Assembly: GCA_958403385.1 (NCBI GenBank)
Contig: CATXXC010000029.1
Location: 1-12,148, forward strand
Length of the DNA: 12,148 bases
Source of the DNA: an uncultured Collinsella sp.
GTDB lineage: Bacteria; Actinomycetota; Coriobacteriia; Coriobacteriales; Coriobacteriaceae
Direction: 5' to 3'
Shown: positions 7,128-12,148 of the stretch, piece after piece
Numbering within the stretch: position 1 is the stretch's first letter
Layout: each line of letters begins with the position of its first letter
Position numbers and translations under genes: made by a program
The notes under the pieces: generated by a model
The model's input: the letters and a program-made list of their open reading frames with translations, nothing else
Database searches by the model: none
What the model was told of the DNA's origin: nothing

Positions 7128-7340
7128 TCACGCCCCCTTCTTCGCGAGCTCTTCAATCATGCACGTGCGCACGAAGGCGGAGAAGCTCATGCCCCGCAGG
7201 GCCGCCTCTTCCTTCGCAGCGTCGCGCAGGGTATCGGGGATGCGAAGGGTCACGGAGACCTGGTCGCCGTCCACCAGGAAGCTCCTGATCTCGGTCTCGT
7301 CGGGGTTGCTCTTGATGAGTTGCTTGTAGCTATCGGGCAT
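7128..7340 (-). CDS. Small ribbon-helix-helix DNA-binding protein
   Basis: 70 aa. The C-terminal half has the ribbon-helix-helix pattern: a beta strand (QVSVTLRIP), helix (DTLRDAAKEEAALRG), turn (MSF), helix (SAFVRTCMIEELAKK). Proteins of this type bind DNA as dimers, often as antitoxins or operon autoregulators. I prefer ATG at 7340 because GGGAG lies 5 nt upstream; ATG at 7352 would add four residues (MGAQ) but has no good ribosome site. The TGA at 7128-7130 overlaps the GTG of the next gene. As first gene of the operon it may repress its own promoter (TATAAT at 7385-7390) and so set methylase dosage. Pairing with a GIY-YIG partner could also be a toxin-antitoxin-like arrangement; nothing in the sequence decides between these. 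Confidence 0.75.
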   Translation of the reverse strand: MPDSYKQLIKSNPDETEIRSFLVDGDQVSVTLRIPDTLRDAAKEEAALRGMSFSAFVRTCMIEELAKKGA

Positions 7341-7358
7341 CTGCGCTCCCATCGCTCG

Positions 7359-7375
7359 AAATGCAATACAAATGC
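7359..7375. promoter_or_regulatory. Possible ribbon-helix-helix operator: AAATGC direct repeat
   Basis: AAATGC occurs at 7359-7364 and 7370-7375, 11 bp apart (one helical turn), between the -10 box and the ribbon-helix-helix start. Ribbon-helix-helix dimers often bind such paired short repeats. Weak evidence: six-base repeats can arise by chance. Confidence 0.3.
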
Positions 7376-7384
7376 GTTTACAGA

Positions 7385-7390
7385 ATTATA
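7385..7390 (-). promoter_or_regulatory. -10 box of the putative hsd operon promoter
   Basis: Perfect TATAAT on the minus strand, about 45 nt upstream of the ribbon-helix-helix start. I see no good -35 at the usual spacing, so the promoter may be weak or may need an activator. Confidence 0.45.
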
Positions 7391-7463
7391 GCGTTGCATT
7401 GCTGGCGACTGTTGAGGCGAACGGGTGAACGGCAATATGGTCAGGCGTGGAATCAAAGAGTCA

Positions 7464-7481
7464 GGCAGGGACAATCCTGCC
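7464..7481 (-). terminator. Hairpin downstream of the 140-aa gene, weak terminator
   Basis: GGCAGG and CCTGCC arms around a 6-nt loop, 40 nt after the stop of the minus-strand gene. The following minus-strand sequence has only a broken T run. A 10-bp palindrome (ACAACGTTGT) lies beside it at 7483-7492. Confidence 0.35.
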
Positions 7482-7520
7482 AACAACGTTGTCTCGGTCT
7501 CGCGTGGCGGGTGCGTTTGC

Positions 7521-7943
7521 CTACACCTCCGCAATCCCGCGCGCAGCACTCAGCAGCTCGTACTCCCTCTGGCTCCACTGGCGCAGTTCGGCAGTCTCGA
7601 CGGCGTCGCGGCATAGATCCAGGAACACCTCGGCTCCCTCGCAGAAGCACTCGCGGGCAAATGCGCCGGATCCGTCCGCAACGCACTTGCCGTCGGCAAA
7701 GAGCTTCCAACTCGACGGCTCGCGCGAGTCATCTCCGAGCAGCTTGATCTGCAACACATGCGGGTTGCCAGCAGCGCAGAGCTCTTCCTCGAGCGCCTGC
7801 ACCGTAAAGCGCATCTGGTGGGAGAGGCTGCTCTTGACCATGGCCGAGGCATAGCCGCTCGGCCCGTCCAGAAGATGCATTCGTTTTGGCTTGGCTGCCA
7901 GGTTGTGGAAGTTGCGCTCGCTGCGCACGGAGAAATTGTCCAT
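7521..7943 (-). CDS. Hypothetical protein, 140 aa
   Basis: I do not recognise this protein. ATG at 7943 is chosen because AAAGGAG lies 5 nt upstream; the frame is open for 66 more codons upstream (to 8141) but without a ribosome site. The product starts MDNFSVRSERNFHNL, has no signal peptide or membrane segment, and has four cysteines, two of them close together (ECFCEG, ~100-105). The middle (VLQIKLLGDD, WKLFADGKCVADG) looks like a beta-rich mixed fold, and the C-terminus is helical (AVETAELRQWSQREYELLSAARG). It stands alone: a terminator-like hairpin lies ~95 nt upstream of its start and a weak hairpin lies downstream. Codon use is typical of the G+C-rich genes around it, so I believe it is a real gene. 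Confidence 0.65.
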   Translation of the reverse strand: MDNFSVRSERNFHNLAAKPKRMHLLDGPSGYASAMVKSSLSHQMRFTVQALEEELCAAGNPHVLQIKLLGDDSREPSSWKLFADGKCVADGSGAFARECFCEGAEVFLDLCRDAVETAELRQWSQREYELLSAARGIAEV

Positions 7944-8037
7944 ACGGACTCCTTTCATCGATGTTGGCAGGGCCACCGTGTCTCTTGGCCGGTTGGCGTC
8001 GGGATCATGGAGCCAACTCTCTACCCCGACTCTGGAT

Positions 8038-8064
8038 AAAACGCGCCCGCTCCTTGCGGGCACG
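8038..8064 (-). terminator. Terminator-like hairpin upstream of the 140-aa gene
   Basis: On the minus strand, CGTGCCCGC and GCGGGCGCG form a 9-bp stem with one U-G wobble and an AAGGA loop, followed directly by TTTTAT. Its form is typical of an intrinsic terminator. No minus-strand gene lies between it and the next terminator at 8283, so it may be a leftover, a second stop for readthrough, or a leader attenuator. Confidence 0.6.
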
Positions 8065-8161
8065 ATGGAGTCTATCAACGTGTACGGACGGAAATCAAGC
8101 GCCGCCTGCGAAATGACGCGTGAACGGCGTTGGTTTCCCAAGTGATTATTCGGCTCTCATC

Positions 8162-8271
8162 CGGAAAAGTGTCGAAATCAGCCGTGTAAAAGTACGGAAA
8201 AGTGTCGAAATAGGCACCTTAAAACTTCGGAAAAGTGTCAAATTCGATGGGCAAATTATCCGGAAAAGTGT
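8162..8271. repeat. Degenerate direct repeats with a 33-bp period (four units)
   Basis: Units start at 8162, 8195, 8228 and 8261, exactly 33 bp apart. The core CGGAAAAGTGTCGAAAT is identical in units 1 and 2, changed near its end in unit 3, and kept over its first 11 bp in unit 4. The other ~16 bp of each unit differ. The stretch is more AT-rich than its flanks. A frame without ATG is open from 8117 to the TGA at 8279-8281, and each unit in it begins RKSV; a GTG at 8120 has no ribosome site. The region from 7944 to 8282 has no other gene I can support. Confidence 0.8.
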
Positions 8272-8282
8272 GGCTGGATGAC

Positions 8283-8308
8283 AAAACAGCACTTAGAAGC
8301 CGGTGCTG
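8283..8308 (-). terminator. Rho-independent terminator of the membrane-protein gene
   Basis: Minus-strand arms CAGCAC (8308-8303) and GTGCTG (8292-8287), 10-nt loop, then TTTTGT. It begins about 33 nt after the stop codon at 8342. Confidence 0.65.
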
Positions 8309-8341
8309 GATGCGGGATCCTGCGGCCGCCTTCAGCCCTCG

Positions 8342-9331
8342 CTACTCGTCGTCCTCGTCGTTGGGGTCGCCCTTGAGGGTGTTGATGTCCAGGTACTGGC
8401 TATCGTTCTCTTTTTGCTGGGTCTCCGACTCCGCTTGGGTGGGGCCGCGGAACAGTTGGAATCCCTCAAACGCAATGACACCGAGCAGGGCAATGATAAT
8501 GGCGATAAAGGCAACCTTGACTGCCTGCGGAAATTCCGAGAAACGCAGCGCCTTTTCCTCGGCATAATAATCGGCGAAGCGCTCTTCGCCCGTGCTTTTG
8601 GTATACGCCGGTGCGGGCGCGGCCTCCGGGTCATATTCCGGTGCAGGCGTGGCAGCGTACGGATCGTTGAGATAATCGCTCGATGCGGTGTCATAATCCT
8701 CGGTCTCGATGCGACCGTTGCCAGCATAGCCATCGGAATAATCGGAATATGCCGCACCGCCCTCATAGTCCGCGGCGCTCGTGTTGGCGGCAAAAAGCGG
8801 GTTAACTGGAACATCGAGCGCCGGCATGCCGGTAGAGGTCTCATCCAGATCGGCTGCAGCCCAGGAATCGTAGGCAACCTGATGGGCAACGGGCTCATCG
8901 AGCCTTGCGACCGGAGGCTTGCGTGCCGCAGGAACAGGCAACTGCTGGGCGCTGTACATAACGGTGCTGTCGGCCGATTTGCCCTGCGTCGCTGCAGCGA
9001 GAAATGCCGCCGTCTCGGACGGGTCGCTTGCGGGGCGGGGAGCTGGCGTGGGCGCCGAAGTGGGTGTGGGCGTAGGCGCGGGCGTCGAAACGGGCGACTG
9101 CGCAGGAGTCGGCGCAGATACGGGCTCAGGCGCAAGTGCGGGATTGGGGCTTGACGGGCGAGCCCCGCCGCCGCCCATGAGTTCGTCGGCGGTCCACGGG
9201 CGATCATCCATCACGTCGTCAAGGCTCAGCGAAAACAGGTCGTCTTCACCCTCATCGAACATGCGGTGCACATGTCCACCAATTGCCGGAATCAATCCGC
9301 GACCGGTGCATGATGCCTTGCTCAACGCCAT
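8342..9331 (-). CDS. Pro/Ala-rich single-pass membrane protein of unknown function
   Basis: 329 aa from ATG at 9331, with AAAGGA about 9 nt upstream; a start at 9427 would add 32 unlike residues and run over the -10 box. Residues 1-55 are acidic and may be a short conserved motif (MFDEGEDDLFSLSLDDVMDD). Residues ~60-105 are low-complexity, Pro/Ala/Thr/Ser-rich. Residues 180-260 are Tyr/Asp/Ala-rich and probably disordered. A single hydrophobic helix follows at 271-294 (VKVAFIAIIIALLGVIAFE), then a charged 35-aa tail. With no N-terminal signal, the long disordered part is probably cytoplasmic and the tail outside, as a C-terminally anchored protein. A strong terminator follows (8283-8308), so it is monocistronic. 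I know no function for this arrangement; a scaffold or cell-envelope role would be a guess. Confidence 0.75.
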   Translation of the reverse strand: MALSKASCTGRGLIPAIGGHVHRMFDEGEDDLFSLSLDDVMDDRPWTADELMGGGGARPSSPNPALAPEPVSAPTPAQSPVSTPAPTPTPTSAPTPAPRPASDPSETAAFLAAATQGKSADSTVMYSAQQLPVPAARKPPVARLDEPVAHQVAYDSWAAADLDETSTGMPALDVPVNPLFAANTSAADYEGGAAYSDYSDGYAGNGRIETEDYDTASSDYLNDPYAATPAPEYDPEAAPAPAYTKSTGEERFADYYAEEKALRFSEFPQAVKVAFIAIIIALLGVIAFEGFQLFRGPTQAESETQQKENDSQYLDINTLKGDPNDEDDE

Positions 9332-9365
9332 TCTGTCCCATCCTTTCGAAATACTAATGACATCG

Positions 9366-9371
9366 ATTATA
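9366..9371 (-). promoter_or_regulatory. -10 box for the membrane-protein gene
   Basis: TATAAT on the minus strand, about 35 nt before the ATG at 9331. No convincing -35 hexamer is seen at 16-18 bp. Confidence 0.35.
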
Positions 9372-9416
9372 TGGAACTTCCCAAGCGGCTCGGTCTCGGA
9401 TTCGTGCTTTCCAGAA

Positions 9417-9451
9417 CTCGCGCCCAAAAAGGGAGGGGCAATCCAGGCGAG
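9417..9451 (-). terminator. Nested hairpin after the regulator gene
   Basis: Minus strand: CTCGC ... GCCC, loop CTCCCTTTTT, GGGC GCGAG, starting just after the stop at 9455. There is no T-tract after the stem, so its role as a terminator is uncertain. Confidence 0.3.
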
Positions 9452-9454
9452 TGC

Positions 9455-10108
9455 CTACTTGTCGCCGGCCGCCGCCTTGGCCTCATTGAGGTAGCTATAG
9501 AAGCTGTACTTGGAGATGCCAAAGAACTCGCAGGCGCGTTCGCTCGACTTGGAGATGAGGAAGGCGCCGCGACGGTCGAGGTAGCCAATGGCGCGGATGC
9601 GCTCGTCTTTGGTCATGAGCGCCGCGGGCTTGCCCACAAACTGTTCGCACTCGCGCAGCAGGTCTTCGAGCAGGTCGCCGATGTTTTTGGTAATGGGCTC
9701 GGGCTCGGTGTAGCCCGAGCCGCCGGTGCCGGTAAAGGCATCGAGCGAGCGCTCAAAAGCTTTCATGAGCGTAATGTCAAAGTTAATGCCCAAAATGCCG
9801 ACGGGTTTGCCCTCGTCGTTGCGGATAAAGATGGTCGAGGACTTGAGCAGCTTGCCATCGGTGGTTTTGGTGAGGTATGGCTCGCGGTCGTGCACGTCGG
9901 TGATGCCCTCGTGCATGGACTCAAACACAATATGGCTGGGGCCGTCACCCAGTTTGCGCCCGCTGACGTGGCCGTTTTCGATCACTACGATGGAGTGGTC
10001 CACGTCCTCGGTCTCCAGGTCGTGGACGACGACTTCACAGTTGGGGCCAAATTGGAGTGCCAGGCCGTGTGCAAGGCGCTTGTAGAACTCAATCTGTGCG
10101 GGGGTCAT
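9455..10108 (-). CDS. YheO-type PAS / helix-turn-helix transcriptional regulator (DauR-like)
   Basis: 217 aa. The N-terminal ~120 residues match the YheO-like PAS domain (starts MTPAQIEFYKRLAHGLALQF; later STIFIRNDEGKPVGILGINFDIT). The C-terminal ~65 (KDERIRAIGYLDRRGAFLISK ... ACEFFGISKYSFYSYLNEAK) match the HTH_22 DNA-binding domain. In Pseudomonas the relative DauR controls D-arginine use; others sit beside amino-acid catabolism genes. ATG at 10108 is chosen because AGGAAGG lies 5 nt upstream; a 25-residue extension to 10183 is unlike the family. It is transcribed away from dpaL across a 277-bp gap that contains two near-identical dyads. That suggests it regulates dpaL-ygeY, and perhaps itself, in response to diaminopropionate or a related metabolite. 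The ligand is inferred, not seen. Confidence 0.88.
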   Translation of the reverse strand: MTPAQIEFYKRLAHGLALQFGPNCEVVVHDLETEDVDHSIVVIENGHVSGRKLGDGPSHIVFESMHEGITDVHDREPYLTKTTDGKLLKSSTIFIRNDEGKPVGILGINFDITLMKAFERSLDAFTGTGGSGYTEPEPITKNIGDLLEDLLRECEQFVGKPAALMTKDERIRAIGYLDRRGAFLISKSSERACEFFGISKYSFYSYLNEAKAAAGDK

Positions 10109-10227
10109 AGGTGCCTTCCTAAAAATTAGTTTGGGCTCACTGTGCCATAAACCACACTTGACCGCAAACAAATCCATCAACAAGGCAATTCATAACCGTT
10201 CGGCGGCGAAAAGGTACCGATTACGGC

Positions 10228-10242
10228 AACAAACAATTTGTT
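10228..10242. promoter_or_regulatory. Candidate operator 1 for the PAS/HTH regulator
   Basis: Dyad AACAAACAATTTGTT: 6-bp arms with a 3-bp centre. It nearly matches the dyad at 10279-10293 (13 of 15 bases), centre-to-centre 51 bp, in the gap between the divergent regulator and dpaL. Confidence 0.55.
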
Positions 10243-10278
10243 AGGTTTGCCAATCAAAAAGTGTGATAGAACAGTGCT

Positions 10279-10293
10279 AACAAACTTTTTGTT
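10279..10293. promoter_or_regulatory. Candidate operator 2 for the PAS/HTH regulator
   Basis: Dyad AACAAACTTTTTGTT with the same arms and spacing as operator 1, 93 bp before the dpaL ATG. Five helical turns between the two dyads would put them on the same DNA face. Confidence 0.55.
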
Positions 10294-10385
10294 TGGCATC
10301 CACATAAAAGTTCAGTCGCATGAATGGGAATGGGCTGAAACGCGTATGCGGGGGCCGGCAAGAGAGGACTTAAGGAGTTCACCGT

Positions 10386-11600
10386 ATGGCCGATAAGATC
10401 CAGTGGGCGGGCAACACGATGCCCAAGAGCGATGACAAGCACTTGGGAATCATGAGCCTCGACCACGTGAAGAAGGCCCGTGCCTTCCACCAGTCGTTCC
10501 CTCAATATACCGTCACTCCGCTTGCCCGTCTGGACGGTCAGGCTGCGCGCCTGGGCCTGTCCAATCTGTGCGTTAAGGACGAGAGCTATCGCTTTGGCCT
10601 CAACGCCTTTAAGGTCCTGGGCGGCTCGTTTGCCATGGCCAACTATATTGCCGATGAGACCGGCAAGGACGTTGCCGAGTGCACTTTCGATTACCTGACC
10701 TCCGATCAGCTTGCCAAGGACTTTGGCCAGGCAACCTTCTTTACCGCCACCGACGGCAACCATGGCCGCGGCGTGGCATGGGCTGCCAACAAGCTGGGCC
10801 AGAAGGCCGTCGTGCACATGCCCAAGGGTTCCACCAAGCCCCGCTTTGATAACATCGCCGCCGAGGGCGCAACGGTGACCATCGAAGAGGTCAACTACGA
10901 CGAGTGCGTGCGCATGGCCGCCGCCGAGGCCGATGCCTGCGAGCGCGGCGTTATCGTTCAGGACACCGCCTGGGAGGGCTACGAGAAGATCCCGTCCTGG
11001 ATCATGGAGGGCTACGGCACCATGGCTTCCGAGGCTGCCGAGCAGCTGCGCGAGATGGCCATCAACCGCCCGACGCACGTCTTTGTCCAGGCTGGCGTGG
11101 GCTCGCTGGCCGGCGCCGTGGTGGGCTACTTTACCAATCTGTATCCCGATAACCCGCCCACCTTCGTCGTGGTCGAGTGCGCGCCTGCCGCCTGCCTGTA
11201 CAAGGGCGCTGCCGCCGGCGACGGCGACCCGCGCATCGTGGACGGCGACATGCCCTCCATCATGGCCGGCCTGTGCTGCGGCGAGCCCAACATTCTGGGC
11301 TGGGATATCCTGCGCAACCACACCACCGCCTTCGTGTCCTGCCCCGACTGGGTCACCGCTCGCGGCATGCGCACCCTGGGCGCTCCCGAGAAGGGCGACC
11401 CGCGCGTCATCTCCGGCGAGTCCGGCGCTGTGACCACCGGCCTGGTCGAGACCCTCATGCTCGATCCCGAGTACGCCGAGCTCAAGGAGCTCATCGGCCT
11501 GGACAAGACGAGCTCCGTGCTTTGCTTCTCCACGGAAGGTGACACGGACCCCGACCAGTATCGTCGCATCGTCTGGGAAGGCGAATACCCCACTTGCTAA
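10386..11600 (+). CDS. dpaL: 2,3-diaminopropionate ammonia-lyase
   Basis: PLP-dependent fold-type II enzyme that turns 2,3-diaminopropionate into pyruvate and two ammonia (E. coli YgeX/DpaL type). It is 404 aa, the family length. The PLP lysine is Lys76 in GLNAFKVLGGS. Asp123 in ATDGNHGRG and Asp193 in QDTAWEGYE appear to match the catalytic aspartates of the E. coli enzyme (120 and 189, from memory). The phosphate-binding glycine loop is GVGSLAGA. There is no signal peptide, so it is cytosolic. AAGGAG lies 8 nt before the ATG. A ygeY-like hydrolase follows after a 72-nt gap with a hairpin, an arrangement shared with the E. coli ygeX-ygeY cluster. The divergent regulator and its putative operators upstream suggest induction by substrate. 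Confidence 0.95.
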   Translation: MADKIQWAGNTMPKSDDKHLGIMSLDHVKKARAFHQSFPQYTVTPLARLDGQAARLGLSNLCVKDESYRFGLNAFKVLGGSFAMANYIADETGKDVAECTFDYLTSDQLAKDFGQATFFTATDGNHGRGVAWAANKLGQKAVVHMPKGSTKPRFDNIAAEGATVTIEEVNYDECVRMAAAEADACERGVIVQDTAWEGYEKIPSWIMEGYGTMASEAAEQLREMAINRPTHVFVQAGVGSLAGAVVGYFTNLYPDNPPTFVVVECAPAACLYKGAAAGDGDPRIVDGDMPSIMAGLCCGEPNILGWDILRNHTTAFVSCPDWVTARGMRTLGAPEKGDPRVISGESGAVTTGLVETLMLDPEYAELKELIGLDKTSSVLCFSTEGDTDPDQYRRIVWEGEYPTC

Positions 11601-11605
11601 TACTG

Positions 11606-11632
11606 GGCGGAGTAAATAGGTATCGCTCCGCC
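11606..11632 (+). other. Intercistronic hairpin between dpaL and ygeY
   Basis: GGCGGAG and CTCCGCC arms, 13-nt loop, starting 5 nt after the dpaL stop. ACCCCAC follows rather than a T-tract, so it is more likely an mRNA-stability or processing element than a full terminator. Confidence 0.5.
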
Positions 11633-11672
11633 ACCCCACAGGTAGATTCCTTCGTTTGAAAGGTTATGAACA

Positions 11673-12148
11673 ATGGCTAAAGAACTCGATTTCGACGCTA
11701 TCAAGGCTGCTGCTGAGTCCCACCGTGCTGATATGACGCGTTTTCTTCGCGCAATGATTAGCCATCCCTCTGAGTCCTGCGAGGAGGGTGAGGTTGTCGC
11801 CTGCATCAAGGCCGAGATGGAGAGCCTTGGCTATGACGAGGTCAAGGTTGACGGTCTGGGCAACGTTATGGGCTTTATGGGCGAGGGCGACAAGATCATC
11901 GCCATCGACTCCCACATCGACACCGTCGGCATCGGCAACATCGAGAACTGGGATGCCGATCCCTATGAGGGCTACGAGACCGACGAGATCATCTACGGCC
12001 GCGGCGGCTCCGACCAGGAGGGCGGCATGGCTTCTGCTACCTACGCTGCCAAGATGATGAAGGACATGGGCCTCATTCCCGAGGGCTATAAGATCATGGT
12101 CGTCGGCACCGTCCAGGAAGAGGACTGCGACGGCATGTGCTGGCAGTA
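11673..12148 (+). CDS. ygeY: YgeY-like M20 family metallohydrolase, 3'-partial
   Basis: Only the first 158 codons are in the window. ATG at 11673 follows GAAAGG by about 9 nt. M20 peptidase metal and catalytic residues are visible: His81 and Asp83 in DSHIDTVG, Asp114 in GRGGSDQEGGMAS, and Glu149-Glu150 in TVQEEDCDG. The GRGGSDQEGG stretch and the position after dpaL fit the YgeY (putative selenium-metabolism hydrolase) subgroup rather than ArgE or DapE, although the name rests on context as much as on sequence. Enzymes of this family hydrolyse amide bonds with one or two Zn ions in the cytosol. A likely role is releasing diaminopropionate or a related amino acid from a conjugate for DpaL, but the true substrate is unknown. 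Confidence 0.85.
   Translation, partial: MAKELDFDAIKAAAESHRADMTRFLRAMISHPSESCEEGEVVACIKAEMESLGYDEVKVDGLGNVMGFMGEGDKIIAIDSHIDTVGIGNIENWDADPYEGYETDEIIYGRGGSDQEGGMASATYAAKMMKDMGLIPEGYKIMVVGTVQEEDCDGMCWQ

Noticed and set aside
6277..7329. 350-codon open frame on the plus strand opposite the GIY-YIG and ribbon-helix-helix genes
   Set aside because: It spans two genes with clear family motifs and linked starts and stops on the other strand, and has no domain of its own.
8162..8271. Reading the 33-bp-spaced repeats as a CRISPR array
   Set aside because: Repeat cores are only 11-17 bp, intervals ~16-22 bp, there are only four units, no cas genes lie nearby, and the period is a multiple of three within an open frame.
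8303..9154. 283-codon plus-strand frame opposite the membrane-protein gene
   Set aside because: Gly/Arg-rich shadow of the Pro/Ala-coding region, with no ribosome site or domain.
10254..11639. 461-codon open frame on the minus strand opposite dpaL
   Set aside because: Mirror frame of a strongly coded G+C-rich gene. Its translation is Gly/Ala/His-rich low-complexity with no recognisable domain, while dpaL is unmistakable.
1..12148. tRNA, rRNA or insertion-sequence transposase
   Set aside because: I looked for them and saw no convincing cloverleaf, rRNA core or transposase motif. The recombinase is a tyrosine type, and I find no att-like duplication within the window.

Overview
The window looks like part of a chromosome from a gut Coriobacteriia member (Collinsella or a close relative). 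This is inferred from G+C-rich coding sequence, the pairing of diaminopropionate ammonia-lyase with a YgeY-type hydrolase, and gene style; there is no rRNA or other marker to prove it. The left third (hsdS cassettes) is visibly more AT-rich than the right half, which suits an acquired defence locus.

Region 1 (1-3728) is a shufflon-like type I restriction-modification specificity locus. A tyrosine recombinase (5' end outside the window) points at a set of hsdS pieces. There are five target-recognition domains (TRDs): two in an intact hsdS (2523-3728, minus strand), two in a start-less cassette on the plus strand (about 1353-2405), and one in a fragment on the minus strand (786-1322). Each TRD begins at a near-identical WEQRK-coding repeat and ends at a near-identical LITLHQR-coding repeat. 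These repeats lie in both orientations, so inversions could swap TRDs into the expressed gene.

Region 2 (2523-7352, minus strand) reads as one tightly packed operon: ribbon-helix-helix protein, GIY-YIG/DUF4357 protein, hsdM (long, 853 aa), hsdS. Junctions are overlapping, abutting or 1 nt apart. A TATAAT box lies upstream and a rho-independent terminator lies downstream. No hsdR is present in the window.

Region 3 (7353-9454) holds a 140-aa unrecognised protein, a degenerate repeat array with an exact 33-bp period, and a Pro/Ala-rich single-pass membrane protein, with terminator hairpins between them.

Region 4 (9455-12148) is a catabolic locus. A YheO-type PAS/HTH regulator diverges from dpaL (2,3-diaminopropionate ammonia-lyase), which is followed by a ygeY-like M20 hydrolase cut by the window end. 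The divergent intergenic region carries two almost identical 15-bp dyads, good candidates for the regulator's operators.
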